64,000 nt of DNA. It comes from Flavobacterium sp. SUN052. GTDB lineage: Bacteria > Bacteroidota > Bacteroidia > Flavobacteriales > Flavobacteriaceae. The notes beneath the pieces were generated by a model. It was not told where the DNA came from. It did no database searches and saw only the letters and a list, made by a program, of their open reading frames with translations. Location of the stretch: assembly GCF_028867935.1 (NCBI RefSeq), contig NZ_JAPQNS010000005.1, positions 124,001 to 188,000 on the forward strand, given 5' to 3'. Below, piece by piece: positions 8,001-15,154 of the stretch. The first letter of the stretch is position 1, and every line of letters starts with the position of its first letter. A program made the translations under genes and the position numbers.

Positions 8001-10361
8001 GGCGGGGCCATCCAGACCAACGGCGATGTGCGCCTGACAAACTGCGACATCAGCCAGAATAGCGCGAGCAGTATCGGTGGTGCGCTGTGTAACTCGTCGG
8101 GGGGCGCACTAACGGCGATCAACACCCGCCTGAACGGGAACCGCAGCAATGGGCCGGGCGGAGCCGTATTTGTGAGCGGTTCCGTATTTCTCTCCGGTGT
8201 TCAGATGAGTCAGAACTCGGCCACGGGCAGTTCGTCTGACGGCGGGGCACTCTACACGAATTCAGCGAGTAGTTTTAGCGTGGTCAGTAGCACCCTGAGC
8301 CAGAATCAGGCTACGGGGCAGGCCGGGGCCGTGTATGTGTCGGGCAGTGGTAATAACCCAACGATCTTAACCGACGTTGTAATGAGCCAGAATACGGCTG
8401 TAAATGGCCAGGCGGGTGCGTTTTATCAGGGAAATAACAGCAGTACGCTCTTGATGACCAACGTGCAGATGAACGAAAATCAGAGCGGAACTTCGGGTGG
8501 GGCCTTGTCCCCCAACGGCCCTGTTTCGATGACCAACTGCACCCTGAACCTGAACCGAGCGTTGGGTGGTAACGGGGGTGGGGCGGTTTCTGCATCTACG
8601 TCCGTGAGCGCGCTCAACAGCCAGTTCAATAGTAACAGAGCCAGCCAGAATGGGGGAGCTATTACTGCCAGCGACGTATTCCTGACAAACTGCGCCATCA
8701 GTCAGAACTCAGCCACAGGGGGCAGCAGCAACTATGGGGGCGGGTTGTTTATGAGTAGCGGCAATTCTAATCTGTTATCGTGCAGCTTAGCCCAGAACAC
8801 GAGTGGGCAGCAAGGGGGCGCGATCTTTACGTATGCTCCAATGCAGGTGGTCAACAGTATGTTTAGCCGCAACACAGCCCTGGAAATAGGCGGGGCCATT
8901 CAGACCTTCTCCTCCCTGACGTTGATCAACAACAGCCTGAGCGGTAACACGGCCCCGGCAGGCGCGGCTGTGGCTAATAGTAGTTCTGGGGTAGTACTCG
9001 CCCAGAACAGCATTCTGTGGAACAACGGTACCCCGGCCACCTCGCTCACCAACACCTTCACAGGCAGTATCTCACTGACCTACAGCCTGATCAACCCCGG
9101 CGCGACGTTCACAGATGGCGGCAACAACAAAACCTCCGACCCCCTGTTTACCAGTGCCGCCACCGATGATCTGACGCTGAGCGGCTGCTCACCCGCCATC
9201 GACGCGGGCAACAACGCCTTCAACAGCACCCCCACCGATGGGGCGGGCAACAGCCGCATTGTCAACAGCACCGGAACGCCGGCCGCCACCATCGACATGG
9301 GGGCCTACGAGTTCAGCGGCACGCCCCGTCAGGCTAACGCCATCACGATGCAGCCACCAGGCGGCTCGGCAGTGTGTAGCGGGGCCACCGTCAGCATTCC
9401 CGTCAGTGTGAGCGGGTCGGGGCCAATCTCGGCCCAGCTTTACCGCAACGGCGCACCCGTGGGCAGTCCCCAAACGAACACCACCACCTTTACCCTCGCC
9501 AACGTGCAACCCGCCGATGCAGGTAGCTACTCGGTGGTCATCAGTGGCGGTTGCAACAGCTTGACCACCAGCGCCTTTACGCTGACGGTCGGTATAACGC
9601 CCGCCAACCCCACGCTTGTAGCCAGCGGCCCCATTACCTGTACGCAAACCGCCGTTCGGCTCACAGCCACCACCAGCAGCGCGGGTAATTTCTCTTACGC
9701 CTTCGCCGGTCCCAACGTGACCAACGCCAGCCCTACAGCAGGCACGGCACTGGCTAACGCAGGCGGACCGTACTCCGTCACGATCACCGACTTAGCGTCC
9801 AACTGTTTCAGCACGGCCACCACCTCGGTGCAGGCCGACACGGCCCCACCTGCGGTGAGCATCAGCCCCAGTGCGCCCGCGCTGGGTTGTGGCATTAGCA
9901 GCGTCACGCTTACGGCCAACGTTTCGGCGGGGGCCACCTACCGCTGGGACAACGGGAGCGTGAACCAGCCCACGCGGGTGATCTCGGCATCGGGGGTGTA
10001 TGGGTTGAGCGCGACAGCCACCAACGGCTGTTCGGCCACGGCCACGAGTGTGACCATCACCCAGGGCAACACCGTGTTGCCTACCGTGACGCTGGTATTC
10101 AACAACTCGGCCACCGTGATGGGGTCGGGTACGCCAACGATCATGATTCCCAACACGCCGGGGCAGCAGTTCCGGGCGTTGGGCGGGGTGAGCTACGAGT
10201 ACGTCTCGGTAATCGACCGGATCAACGGCTACGAGATTCGTACGAGCGAGCGCAACAGCACGGGCGTGTTCGAGATCAGTCGCTTAGGGCCGTTCAGCGT
10301 AACGGTAAACGATGGCACGGGCTGTAGCCGCACCGTGCAGGGCATTCTGGTCAATCCCTGA
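5013..10361 (+). CDS. Giant exported NHL-propeller / parallel beta-helix protein with shared C-terminal domain
   Basis: A 1782-residue exported protein. An N-terminal export signal runs to about residue 42 (AALLFIQPLRAQ). Six NHL repeats at about 42-385, each with a GTGxxGYxGDGxxATSAQLNxP-like turn and a YIADxxNHRVRRID-like strand, should form a six-bladed propeller. Ig/PKD-like segments follow to about 555. A long right-handed parallel beta-helix (about 557-1435) opens with GTSWANA and has many GGAV/GGAI...DISQN rungs. Three Ig-like segments and the shared C-terminal domain (about 1690-1782, ending GCSRTVQGILVNP) close the protein. No canonical T9SS tail is seen; the terminal domain may take that role, which is inference. 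A surface adhesin or glycan-binding role is plausible but unproven. The gene shares its upstream module with the gene at 11319. Confidence 0.9.
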   Translation: MQTSLLHSRLRAACSFSLLSGSARLWLSLLAALLFIQPLRAQTIATVAGTGAQGYNGDNIQATAAQLSSPNAVVLDASGNMFIAEAGNNRIRRVDKATGVITTIAGNGVAGSSGDNGPATSAQLNAPVALAFNSNYSVLYIADFNNHKVRRIDINSGTIVTVVGTGTPGSTIGSGNPNGTSSQLNGPAGLTVDGSDLLYISDQQNHRILRYDSPSSFLSSFAGTGTAGYNGNNSPATSFQLNTPGGLAFNGTSVYVADRLNHRVRKIDIPTNSISNVAGSGTAGYSGDGGQAGSAQLNRPDGIAFDATGRLYIADRDNHRVRRMDLSNGAGLIFTVAGTGTAGFSGDGSPATSAQLNEPAAVAFDPSGSLFIADISNQRIRRLSNALTAVAQARPNPVCAGSSAALSVTATGGTTPYSYTWAAPAGVVLSGTSTSAITATPKAGVSGVQTLTITVADAASTPVRSTSLVSLTVNAPITVGIAATPSLTIGTGQSTTLTASVPGATGAVTYEWSANTGGVVSNSVVVNTAGTYSVTATSGGCSATASAVVSVTVLTFCNTVAYATPAGAGLKNGTSWANAMTGIDLPPALASSCAGTTFLVGAGLYKPTTVTTDRGASFAIAPGVEVYGGYTVSGGSATRGPVNPVTGAPSSTTFSGDIDNNNVLNSSNTSSVVSFSNATGSTRLDGVVITEGYASVIDASGGGIRVVGTGSPTLTNCLITANYAGNQGGGYFHDAPTSPILTDCAFTSNTATLGGAVFVNTSIALMVNGLRIRQNTAQANGGGILTNGPVVVQSSDISQNTAGSLGGAIYLNTGNTSLSITSSTLVQNQSNAPGGAISNLNSMTTTLTDVLMDDNVSSSNGGSLYVGSSNSPLTMTNVRMRRNRANAPGGAVYANGPVTITGSDISQNTCTNGPGGALHLNTSSSLSITSSTLSQNQSNGPGGAVNSAASMTATLTDVVMDDNVSNANGGAMYISSSNSPLTMTNVQMRRNRANSPGGAIQTNGDVRLTNCDISQNSASSIGGALCNSSGGALTAINTRLNGNRSNGPGGAVFVSGSVFLSGVQMSQNSATGSSSDGGALYTNSASSFSVVSSTLSQNQATGQAGAVYVSGSGNNPTILTDVVMSQNTAVNGQAGAFYQGNNSSTLLMTNVQMNENQSGTSGGALSPNGPVSMTNCTLNLNRALGGNGGGAVSASTSVSALNSQFNSNRASQNGGAITASDVFLTNCAISQNSATGGSSNYGGGLFMSSGNSNLLSCSLAQNTSGQQGGAIFTYAPMQVVNSMFSRNTALEIGGAIQTFSSLTLINNSLSGNTAPAGAAVANSSSGVVLAQNSILWNNGTPATSLTNTFTGSISLTYSLINPGATFTDGGNNKTSDPLFTSAATDDLTLSGCSPAIDAGNNAFNSTPTDGAGNSRIVNSTGTPAATIDMGAYEFSGTPRQANAITMQPPGGSAVCSGATVSIPVSVSGSGPISAQLYRNGAPVGSPQTNTTTFTLANVQPADAGSYSVVISGGCNSLTTSAFTLTVGITPANPTLVASGPITCTQTAVRLTATTSSAGNFSYAFAGPNVTNASPTAGTALANAGGPYSVTITDLASNCFSTATTSVQADTAPPAVSISPSAPALGCGISSVTLTANVSAGATYRWDNGSVNQPTRVISASGVYGLSATATNGCSATATSVTITQGNTVLPTVTLVFNNSATVMGSGTPTIMIPNTPGQQFRALGGVSYEYVSVIDRINGYEIRTSERNSTGVFEISRLGPFSVTVNDGTGCSRTVQGILVNP
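7380..8027 (+). repeat. 324-bp in-gene tandem duplication in the beta-helix
   Basis: Codons for 108 residues at 7380-7703 are repeated at 7704-8027. Both units carry SDISQNT, SLSITSSTL.QNQSN, TLTDV.MDDNVS and NSPLTMTNV.MRRNRAN in the same order. The unit spans several helix rungs, so the duplication lengthens the fibre without breaking it. Shorter rung repeats continue on both sides. Confidence 0.8.
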
Positions 10362-10370
10362 CGGGGTGTA

Positions 10371-10420
10371 TAGGGCAAGGCGAACTACGGGGCTTTTATC
10401 CCGTAGTTCGCCTTGCCCTA
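10371..10420. terminator. 21-bp perfect inverted repeat after the propeller/beta-helix gene
   Basis: The left arm 10371-10391 (TAGGGCAAGGCGAACTACGGG) pairs perfectly with 10400-10420 around an eight-base loop. No clear T-run follows. It may stop or protect the transcript of the gene ending at 10361, or be a dispersed hairpin element. Confidence 0.55.
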
Positions 10421-10477
10421 CGTTTCTGAACGTTACCCCTTTGGCTTACTCCGACTATCTACCCCCATGATACCCCC

Positions 10478-11074
10478 ATGAAGCCCCCCTATCGCACGGT
10501 TCTCATCGACGACCACCGCATATTTAGTGATGGCCTTACCCAGATGTTAGGCAACTCCACCCAATTTACCGTAGTGGAGCAGGTCTTCGACAGCCGCCGG
10601 GCCTATGACGCTTGTTCCAGGCTCCAGCCTGACCTGGTGCTGGTAGATTACAACATGCCTTATTTGGATGGCGAGTCAGTAGTGGTGCAATTGGGACTTC
10701 TGACCCATGCGTGCCGGATTGTGGTCATCAGCCTGTATACCGACCAGGCGGAGAGAGCCCGGTTGCATGCGCTAAACGTGGATGGCTACCTGGCCAAGAC
10801 CCTGCCTGCTGACCGGCTGCTGACCTTGCTGAATCGGGTAATGCATGGGGAGCGCGTAATCGACAGTGATCTGCCTTCCGAGCCATTTGCCGCCCTTGCC
10901 GACCCATTCTGGCACCCACTGACCAAACGCGAACTGGACATTTTAAAAGGGATAAAGCAAGGTCTAAGCACTGAGCAGATTGCCATTGAGTATAGCCTCA
11001 GCTACAGTACGGTGCAAACCTACCGTAAACACCTTAACCGCAAACTGCCTTTCCTGATCCAAAGAGAGCTCTAG
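10478..11074 (+). CDS. Orphan NarL/LuxR-type response regulator
   Basis: A 198-residue cytoplasmic regulator. The receiver domain (about 5-120) has the acidic pair D11-D12, the phospho-acceptor D57 in LVLVDYNMP, and the switch lysine in GYLAKT. A LuxR-type helix-turn-helix follows (LTKRELDILKGIKQGLSTEQ and STVQTYRKHLNRKL). The last helix is short compared with the family. No histidine kinase is encoded nearby. The gene sits between two exported beta-helix genes that share a palindrome, so it is a candidate for their regulator; that link is inference. An out-of-frame ATG at 10467 lies in a duplicated ACCCCCATGA sequence, and the ATG at 10478 gives the complete receiver fold. Confidence 0.9.
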   Translation: MKPPYRTVLIDDHRIFSDGLTQMLGNSTQFTVVEQVFDSRRAYDACSRLQPDLVLVDYNMPYLDGESVVVQLGLLTHACRIVVISLYTDQAERARLHALNVDGYLAKTLPADRLLTLLNRVMHGERVIDSDLPSEPFAALADPFWHPLTKRELDILKGIKQGLSTEQIAIEYSLSYSTVQTYRKHLNRKLPFLIQREL

Positions 11075-11238
11075 GGTTTTCCGAATCTTTAGAAGACCAA
11101 GTGTTGATCTATGGATAATGATATCCTTCTATCTATCAACAGATAGGCGAGGCAGGAATCACATAAACTGGATTCTTCACATCAGTAAGTCCTAAGAATA
11201 CCGGTATACCTTAGAAAAATGTGACCTATCTGGTGAAA

Positions 11239-11290
11239 AATACCTCGGACAAGGTATTTTTTCTGGGAATAAATGCTAAGTTCTTTGGGG
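11239..11290 (+). promoter_or_regulatory. Second copy of the palindrome plus core module
   Basis: AATACCTCGGACAAGGTATT at 11239-11258 differs from the 4940 copy at one base in the spacer. GCTAAGTTCTTTGGGG at 11275-11290 is identical to the 4976 copy. The sequence around them is not otherwise similar, so the match points to selection rather than a copied block. A further palindrome, ATACCGGTAT, with the same half-site letters lies at 11198-11207. Confidence 0.65.
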
Positions 11291-11318
11291 GCTCAAATCA
11301 ACCGATTGATCTCTGTTT

Positions 11319-13589
11319 ATGAATCAACCTTTTCTTGCTCAGCCCCAACGGGCTGGTTGGTTAAGCGGCTGGCGGTTTAGTCCGAAGTCCTTGCTGCTAG
11401 TTCTCTGTTTGTTAAGCCCAGCTCTGGTTTGGGGGCAAACCACTCTGTACGTGTCGACCACCGGAACGGCGGCTCCCGCAATGGCCATCTCCTGGGCACA
11501 AAGTACATCCGATTTGCAGGGAGCAATCGATGAAGTAAGCACTACCAGCGGAACCGTGTGCGTGGCGCAGGGTATCTATCAGCCTGGTGGCCCAGGTAAC
11601 ACCACTCAGGCAGCAAGTTTCACGTTGCCTAGTGGTGTGACGGTGATGGGTGGCTACATAGGTGCTGCCGGTACTACGGGTCCGGGACCCCGTACTTCGT
11701 TCCCATCGACAACGACCCTGACGGGAAACATGATCAGCTACCACGTGGTGTTGATGACTAACGTAAGCGAGGATACCCGGCTGGATGGCTTTGTTATCAC
11801 TGGTGGCAACGCCAACGGCAGTGAATTTCCGGATAATAGTGGCGGTGGTATTTTCAATATGGCCAACGGCTCCGGAATCACTAGCAATCCATTACTAACA
11901 AACTTGATCCTGACTTCCAATCAGGCTTCATTTGGGGGGGGAATGCACAATCAGGCTGAAGACTTCGGCACAGCCAATCCCTCGCTGACGGGTGTGCTGC
12001 TCAGTCACAACACCGCTATCTTCGACGGGGGAGCCATGCTCAACTGGGGCTTTGGGGGCACCAGCAGCCCCGCTCTCACTAGCGTTACGCTGACGGCCAA
12101 CCAGGCTTCCAGTGGGGGCGGCCTCTATAACTACGCATTCTTTGGCACGGCCAACGCGACGATGACGAATGTGTCTTTGCAGCAGAATATCTCTACCAAT
12201 GAAGGGGGAGGGATGCATAACCTGGGCATCAGTGGTAGCAGTAGCCCTCTCCTCAGCAGCGTCACGCTGACAGCGAACAGCGCATCCAGCGGTGGCGGAA
12301 ATTACAATGAAGCCTTATTACTTGGGGAAGCCAGTGCGGCACTGCTGGACGTACTCTTCAACCAGAACACGGCTTCTGGCACTGGTTCTGCTACCGTTGG
12401 TGGAGGAGCCATGTACAACTTGGGCAACGGGGGCACCAGTAGCCCCGTTCTTACCAACGTCACGCTTACGGCCAACAAGGCTGAAAATGGGGGCGGGATG
12501 TTTAACCTAGCTCAACTAGATGGCACGACGAGCGGGACGGCCAGTGCGACGCTGACGGGTGTACTCTTTAGCCAGAACACAGCTACGGGAGTCGGGGGGG
12601 CTCTGTTCAACAAGGGCGTTGATGGCGTCAGTAGTCCCGTTATAACAAATACGACCTTCTTCGCCAACCAGGGTGGACAGGGTGGTGCGGTCTTCAATAC
12701 GGAAGCGGGTGCAACTGTCTCGATTAGCAATGCCACTTTTGGTTATAATGGTGCTGCCAACGGAGGGTCAGTCATTGCCAATACCAATACGGCGTCCGCA
12801 ACCCTGATCAACTGCGTATTTTTTGGCAATAGCCCCGGCGACGCGTTTAGCGGTTTACCCATGGTGGGCAACTCCCTGCTGGAAAATACTATTTTGGCCA
12901 ACTCATACAAGGGAGCCAACTGGAGTGGGGGTGATAACCTGGTCACCAACCAATCGCCTTTTGTCGATGGCCCCGGTGGCGACCTGCGGCTCAAGTCGTG
13001 TGCGCTGTCCATCGGTGCCTATGTGTTTCAGGGTATGCCTACCTCGTCCGTTGATATCACCCAGCAACCACCCGCTTCGTCGGTGGTTTGTGGAGAAAGC
13101 ACCGTTGCGATTCCCTTCAGCGTGAGCGGAACGGGACCCTTTTTAGCTCAGCTTTTCCGCAATGATCAACTGGTAGCTACCCAGCCGGGAAGCTCCACCT
13201 TCACGCTGACCAATGTACAGCCTGCCGATGCCGGCACCTACTCCGTAGTCGTGACGGGCGCCTGCAACACCGTCACTTCAACAGCCTTCAGCCTACTGGT
13301 AAACTCCCCCATGGTCACGCTGGTGTTCAATAACAGCGCCACCGTCATGGGCACGGGAGTGCCAACTATAACCGTGCCCGACACGCCGGGTCAACAGTTT
13401 CAGGTGCTGGGTGGGACTAGTTTCGGGAGGGTGATCGTGCTTGATCGCATCAATGGCTATGAGGTTCGCCAGAATGACCAGAACACAACCGGTATATTCC
13501 CGATCAACCGGCTAGGGCCATTCAGCCTAACGGTGCGTGCCGATAACGGCTGTAGCCGCACCGTGCAGGGTATATTGGCGAAGCCGTAA
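11319..13589 (+). CDS. Exported parallel beta-helix protein with shared Ig and C-terminal domains
   Basis: A 756-residue paralogue of the beta-helix part of the 5013 protein, without the NHL propeller. An export signal ends near residue 40 (LLSPALVWGQ). The helix region (about 42-575) has a family-typical opening with SWAQSTSDLQGAIDE, MGGY and LDGFVITGGNA, then rungs of the type SSP-x-LTSVTLTANQASSGGG. An Ig-like domain at about 578-662 (ITQQPPASSVVCGESTVAIP, ADAGTYSVVVTGAC) is close to that in the 5013 protein. The shared C-terminal domain at about 664-756 ends GCSRTVQGILAKP. It is probably cotranscribed with the EF-hand gene 29 bases downstream. Location at the cell surface is inferred; no binding partner can be read from the sequence. 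Confidence 0.9.
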   Translation: MNQPFLAQPQRAGWLSGWRFSPKSLLLVLCLLSPALVWGQTTLYVSTTGTAAPAMAISWAQSTSDLQGAIDEVSTTSGTVCVAQGIYQPGGPGNTTQAASFTLPSGVTVMGGYIGAAGTTGPGPRTSFPSTTTLTGNMISYHVVLMTNVSEDTRLDGFVITGGNANGSEFPDNSGGGIFNMANGSGITSNPLLTNLILTSNQASFGGGMHNQAEDFGTANPSLTGVLLSHNTAIFDGGAMLNWGFGGTSSPALTSVTLTANQASSGGGLYNYAFFGTANATMTNVSLQQNISTNEGGGMHNLGISGSSSPLLSSVTLTANSASSGGGNYNEALLLGEASAALLDVLFNQNTASGTGSATVGGGAMYNLGNGGTSSPVLTNVTLTANKAENGGGMFNLAQLDGTTSGTASATLTGVLFSQNTATGVGGALFNKGVDGVSSPVITNTTFFANQGGQGGAVFNTEAGATVSISNATFGYNGAANGGSVIANTNTASATLINCVFFGNSPGDAFSGLPMVGNSLLENTILANSYKGANWSGGDNLVTNQSPFVDGPGGDLRLKSCALSIGAYVFQGMPTSSVDITQQPPASSVVCGESTVAIPFSVSGTGPFLAQLFRNDQLVATQPGSSTFTLTNVQPADAGTYSVVVTGACNTVTSTAFSLLVNSPMVTLVFNNSATVMGTGVPTITVPDTPGQQFQVLGGTSFGRVIVLDRINGYEVRQNDQNTTGIFPINRLGPFSLTVRADNGCSRTVQGILAKP

Positions 13590-13618
13590 CAACAAATTTA
13601 TTAAGCAACTAGACGTTC

Positions 13619-14053
13619 ATGAAAGAATATAGAATATCCCTACTATCGGCAGCCATAGCTGCCACGATTACCGTTTCTCATCAAGCTGGCGCTGTCGATT
13701 CAATGGCCAGGGCTGCTGTTATTAACCCAAGCCTTACTGAACAAACCGCGATCGACAAGGGGATTGACGACCCGTTGCTACCTCATGGGGATACGAACAG
13801 CGACACCCGTGCGCTACTTCCCGCCAAACCAAGTTCTGCTCAGATTAAAGCCGCTTATGATGCATTTGATTCTGATAAAAGTGGGCAGATAAGTAATACT
13901 GAGCTTGAAGATGTACTGATTAAGTGCGGGGTGAAAGTTACAAATGATCAGGTTAAACAGTTGATCAAAATGTTTGATGCCAATAATAGTGGGATGATGG
14001 ATTTTAATGAGTTTGAAAAAATCATTGACGAAGCGCTCAAACATGCCAAATAA
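13619..14053 (+). CDS. Exported EF-hand pair protein
   Basis: A 144-residue protein. An N-terminal hydrophobic stretch (ISLLSAAIAATITVS) followed by HQAGA suggests a signal peptide. The C-terminal half is a calmodulin-like pair: loop 1 at 84-95 (DSDKSGQISNTE) and loop 2 at 120-131 (DANNSGMMDFNE), both with the acidic and Gly positions needed for calcium. Residues 30-70 look disordered. The gene follows the beta-helix gene after 29 bases and overlaps the start of the next gene by 11 bases, which suggests one transcript. A periplasmic or surface calcium-binding role near the beta-helix proteins is inferred. Confidence 0.85.
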   Translation: MKEYRISLLSAAIAATITVSHQAGAVDSMARAAVINPSLTEQTAIDKGIDDPLLPHGDTNSDTRALLPAKPSSAQIKAAYDAFDSDKSGQISNTELEDVLIKCGVKVTNDQVKQLIKMFDANNSGMMDFNEFEKIIDEALKHAK

Positions 14054-14618
14054 AGCCACACAGTCCACCATGCAGAAAAGTCCGAAAAAAGAGCAGGAGA
14101 TTTGTGTGCAGTGCGGTTTTTGCTGCGATGGCACACTGTTTGCCTATGCACTTTTGCAGCCAGGCGAGCGAAATATGCTACCACCCAAGCTGGAGCAGCA
14201 GTACGCTCGGTTCGATGACCGCGACTATTTCAGACAGCCGTGTCCCTACTTTTCCGGGTGTTGCACGATCTATAATCAGCCAAAAATGACTATCTGTTCC
14301 AGTTTCCGCTGCCAGCTATTGCATAACGTAGAATCTCAGAACATCTCTCAGGCGCGGGCCATTCAGGTTGTGCGCGACATGGTGCGCCTACGAGCCGACA
14401 TTTATGGACTTTATCGGCAGACCCTTGGTTATGATGCGCCCGCCGATTTTATTAGCCTGCAGGCTTCCGTAACCGAGGTCGCTCAAACTACATCTACTGA
14501 CGACCCTGCCCGCGATGGCATTGACCGCCTGGTCTTTAAATGTACCATGTTGACCCTTTGGCTGGCTAAAACCTTCAAACCGTCCCAACCGGTCACTCCT
14601 ACTGACATAGTGTCTTAA
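14043..14618 (+). CDS. YkgJ-type cysteine-cluster protein
   Basis: A protein of about 190 residues with CVQCGFCCDG near the N-terminus (C21, C24, C27, C28 from this start) and a later cysteine group PCPYFSGCCTIY...ICSSFRC. This is the pattern of the zinc/iron-chelating CxxCxxCC family, whose members bind a metal but mostly lack an assigned reaction. No signal peptide is seen. I chose the ATG at 14043, which overlaps the EF-hand gene by 11 bases; the ATG at 14070 is equally possible, and a longer frame from 14007 is unlikely because it runs deeper into the upstream gene. It may mature or modify a partner protein, but nothing shows which. Confidence 0.8.
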   Translation: MPNKATQSTMQKSPKKEQEICVQCGFCCDGTLFAYALLQPGERNMLPPKLEQQYARFDDRDYFRQPCPYFSGCCTIYNQPKMTICSSFRCQLLHNVESQNISQARAIQVVRDMVRLRADIYGLYRQTLGYDAPADFISLQASVTEVAQTTSTDDPARDGIDRLVFKCTMLTLWLAKTFKPSQPVTPTDIVS

Positions 14619-14632
14619 TTAAAAGTCATAAA

Positions 14633-14692
14633 AATTCTGGAGTCAATCGGGTCTAATAGCCATGGCCATACCTGATTGACCCCAAAATTTTT
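14633..14692 (+). terminator. Terminator-like hairpin after the cysteine-cluster gene
   Basis: Bases 14633-14651 pair with 14671-14689 at 16 of 19 positions (core GTCAATC/GATTGAC), and the right arm runs into TTTTTT. The loop holds the palindrome GCCATGGC. This fits the end of the 11319-14618 transcript. Confidence 0.55.
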
Positions 14693-15154
14693 TGCCCTTT
14701 TGATAGCTTCTTGTTGTTTCGGCCGGTTGCTAAATCGACCCGATTCAAGTTCAGGAAATTCTATTTCGATCTAATTCCCATCATGTGAGCAGGGATTCGC
14801 TATAAATTACTGGTTCCCCTGCTCAAATCCAAAACGCCTAGCTAATGCTTTGGTTGATAATCGCTGGTAGCAGCTATAGTTCACAAGTTCTCCTTATACT
14901 TTTTAAAGTCACGTGTTCTGCGGTTGACTTTGACAATACACCTGCTTGTTACGTTTTATAACCTACCTTTTTCCTGGCGTCAATACGTCTTCTAGTGGGA
15001 CGTTTGACGCTTGAAACAGTCTTATACAGCAGGTCTAATCACTATACTTATGGTCGGCTTAATAAGGCCTGGATAGTCTTCGCTCGAATCCAACTCTTCA
15101 TCGTTCTCAAGCTTAATCGCCTGTTCGACGGATTCGACGAACTCCTCAAATGGT
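14693..15154. other. Intergenic stretch without a recognisable gene
   Basis: About 460 bases, with no frame that resembles a known protein. The palindrome/core module found upstream of the two beta-helix genes is not present here. A relic of the missing 5' part of the next gene would be expected here, but I could not recognise one. Confidence 0.4.

Noticed and set aside
7321-8900. Regularly spaced short repeats that could suggest a CRISPR-like array
   Set aside because: The repeats are in-frame beta-helix rungs with variable spacing and no unique spacers, and no cas gene is present.
9189-9647. Minus-strand open frame of 152 codons in the Ig region of the propeller/beta-helix gene
   Set aside because: The plus-strand protein here is clearly real, and the reverse frame is low-complexity without start-site support.
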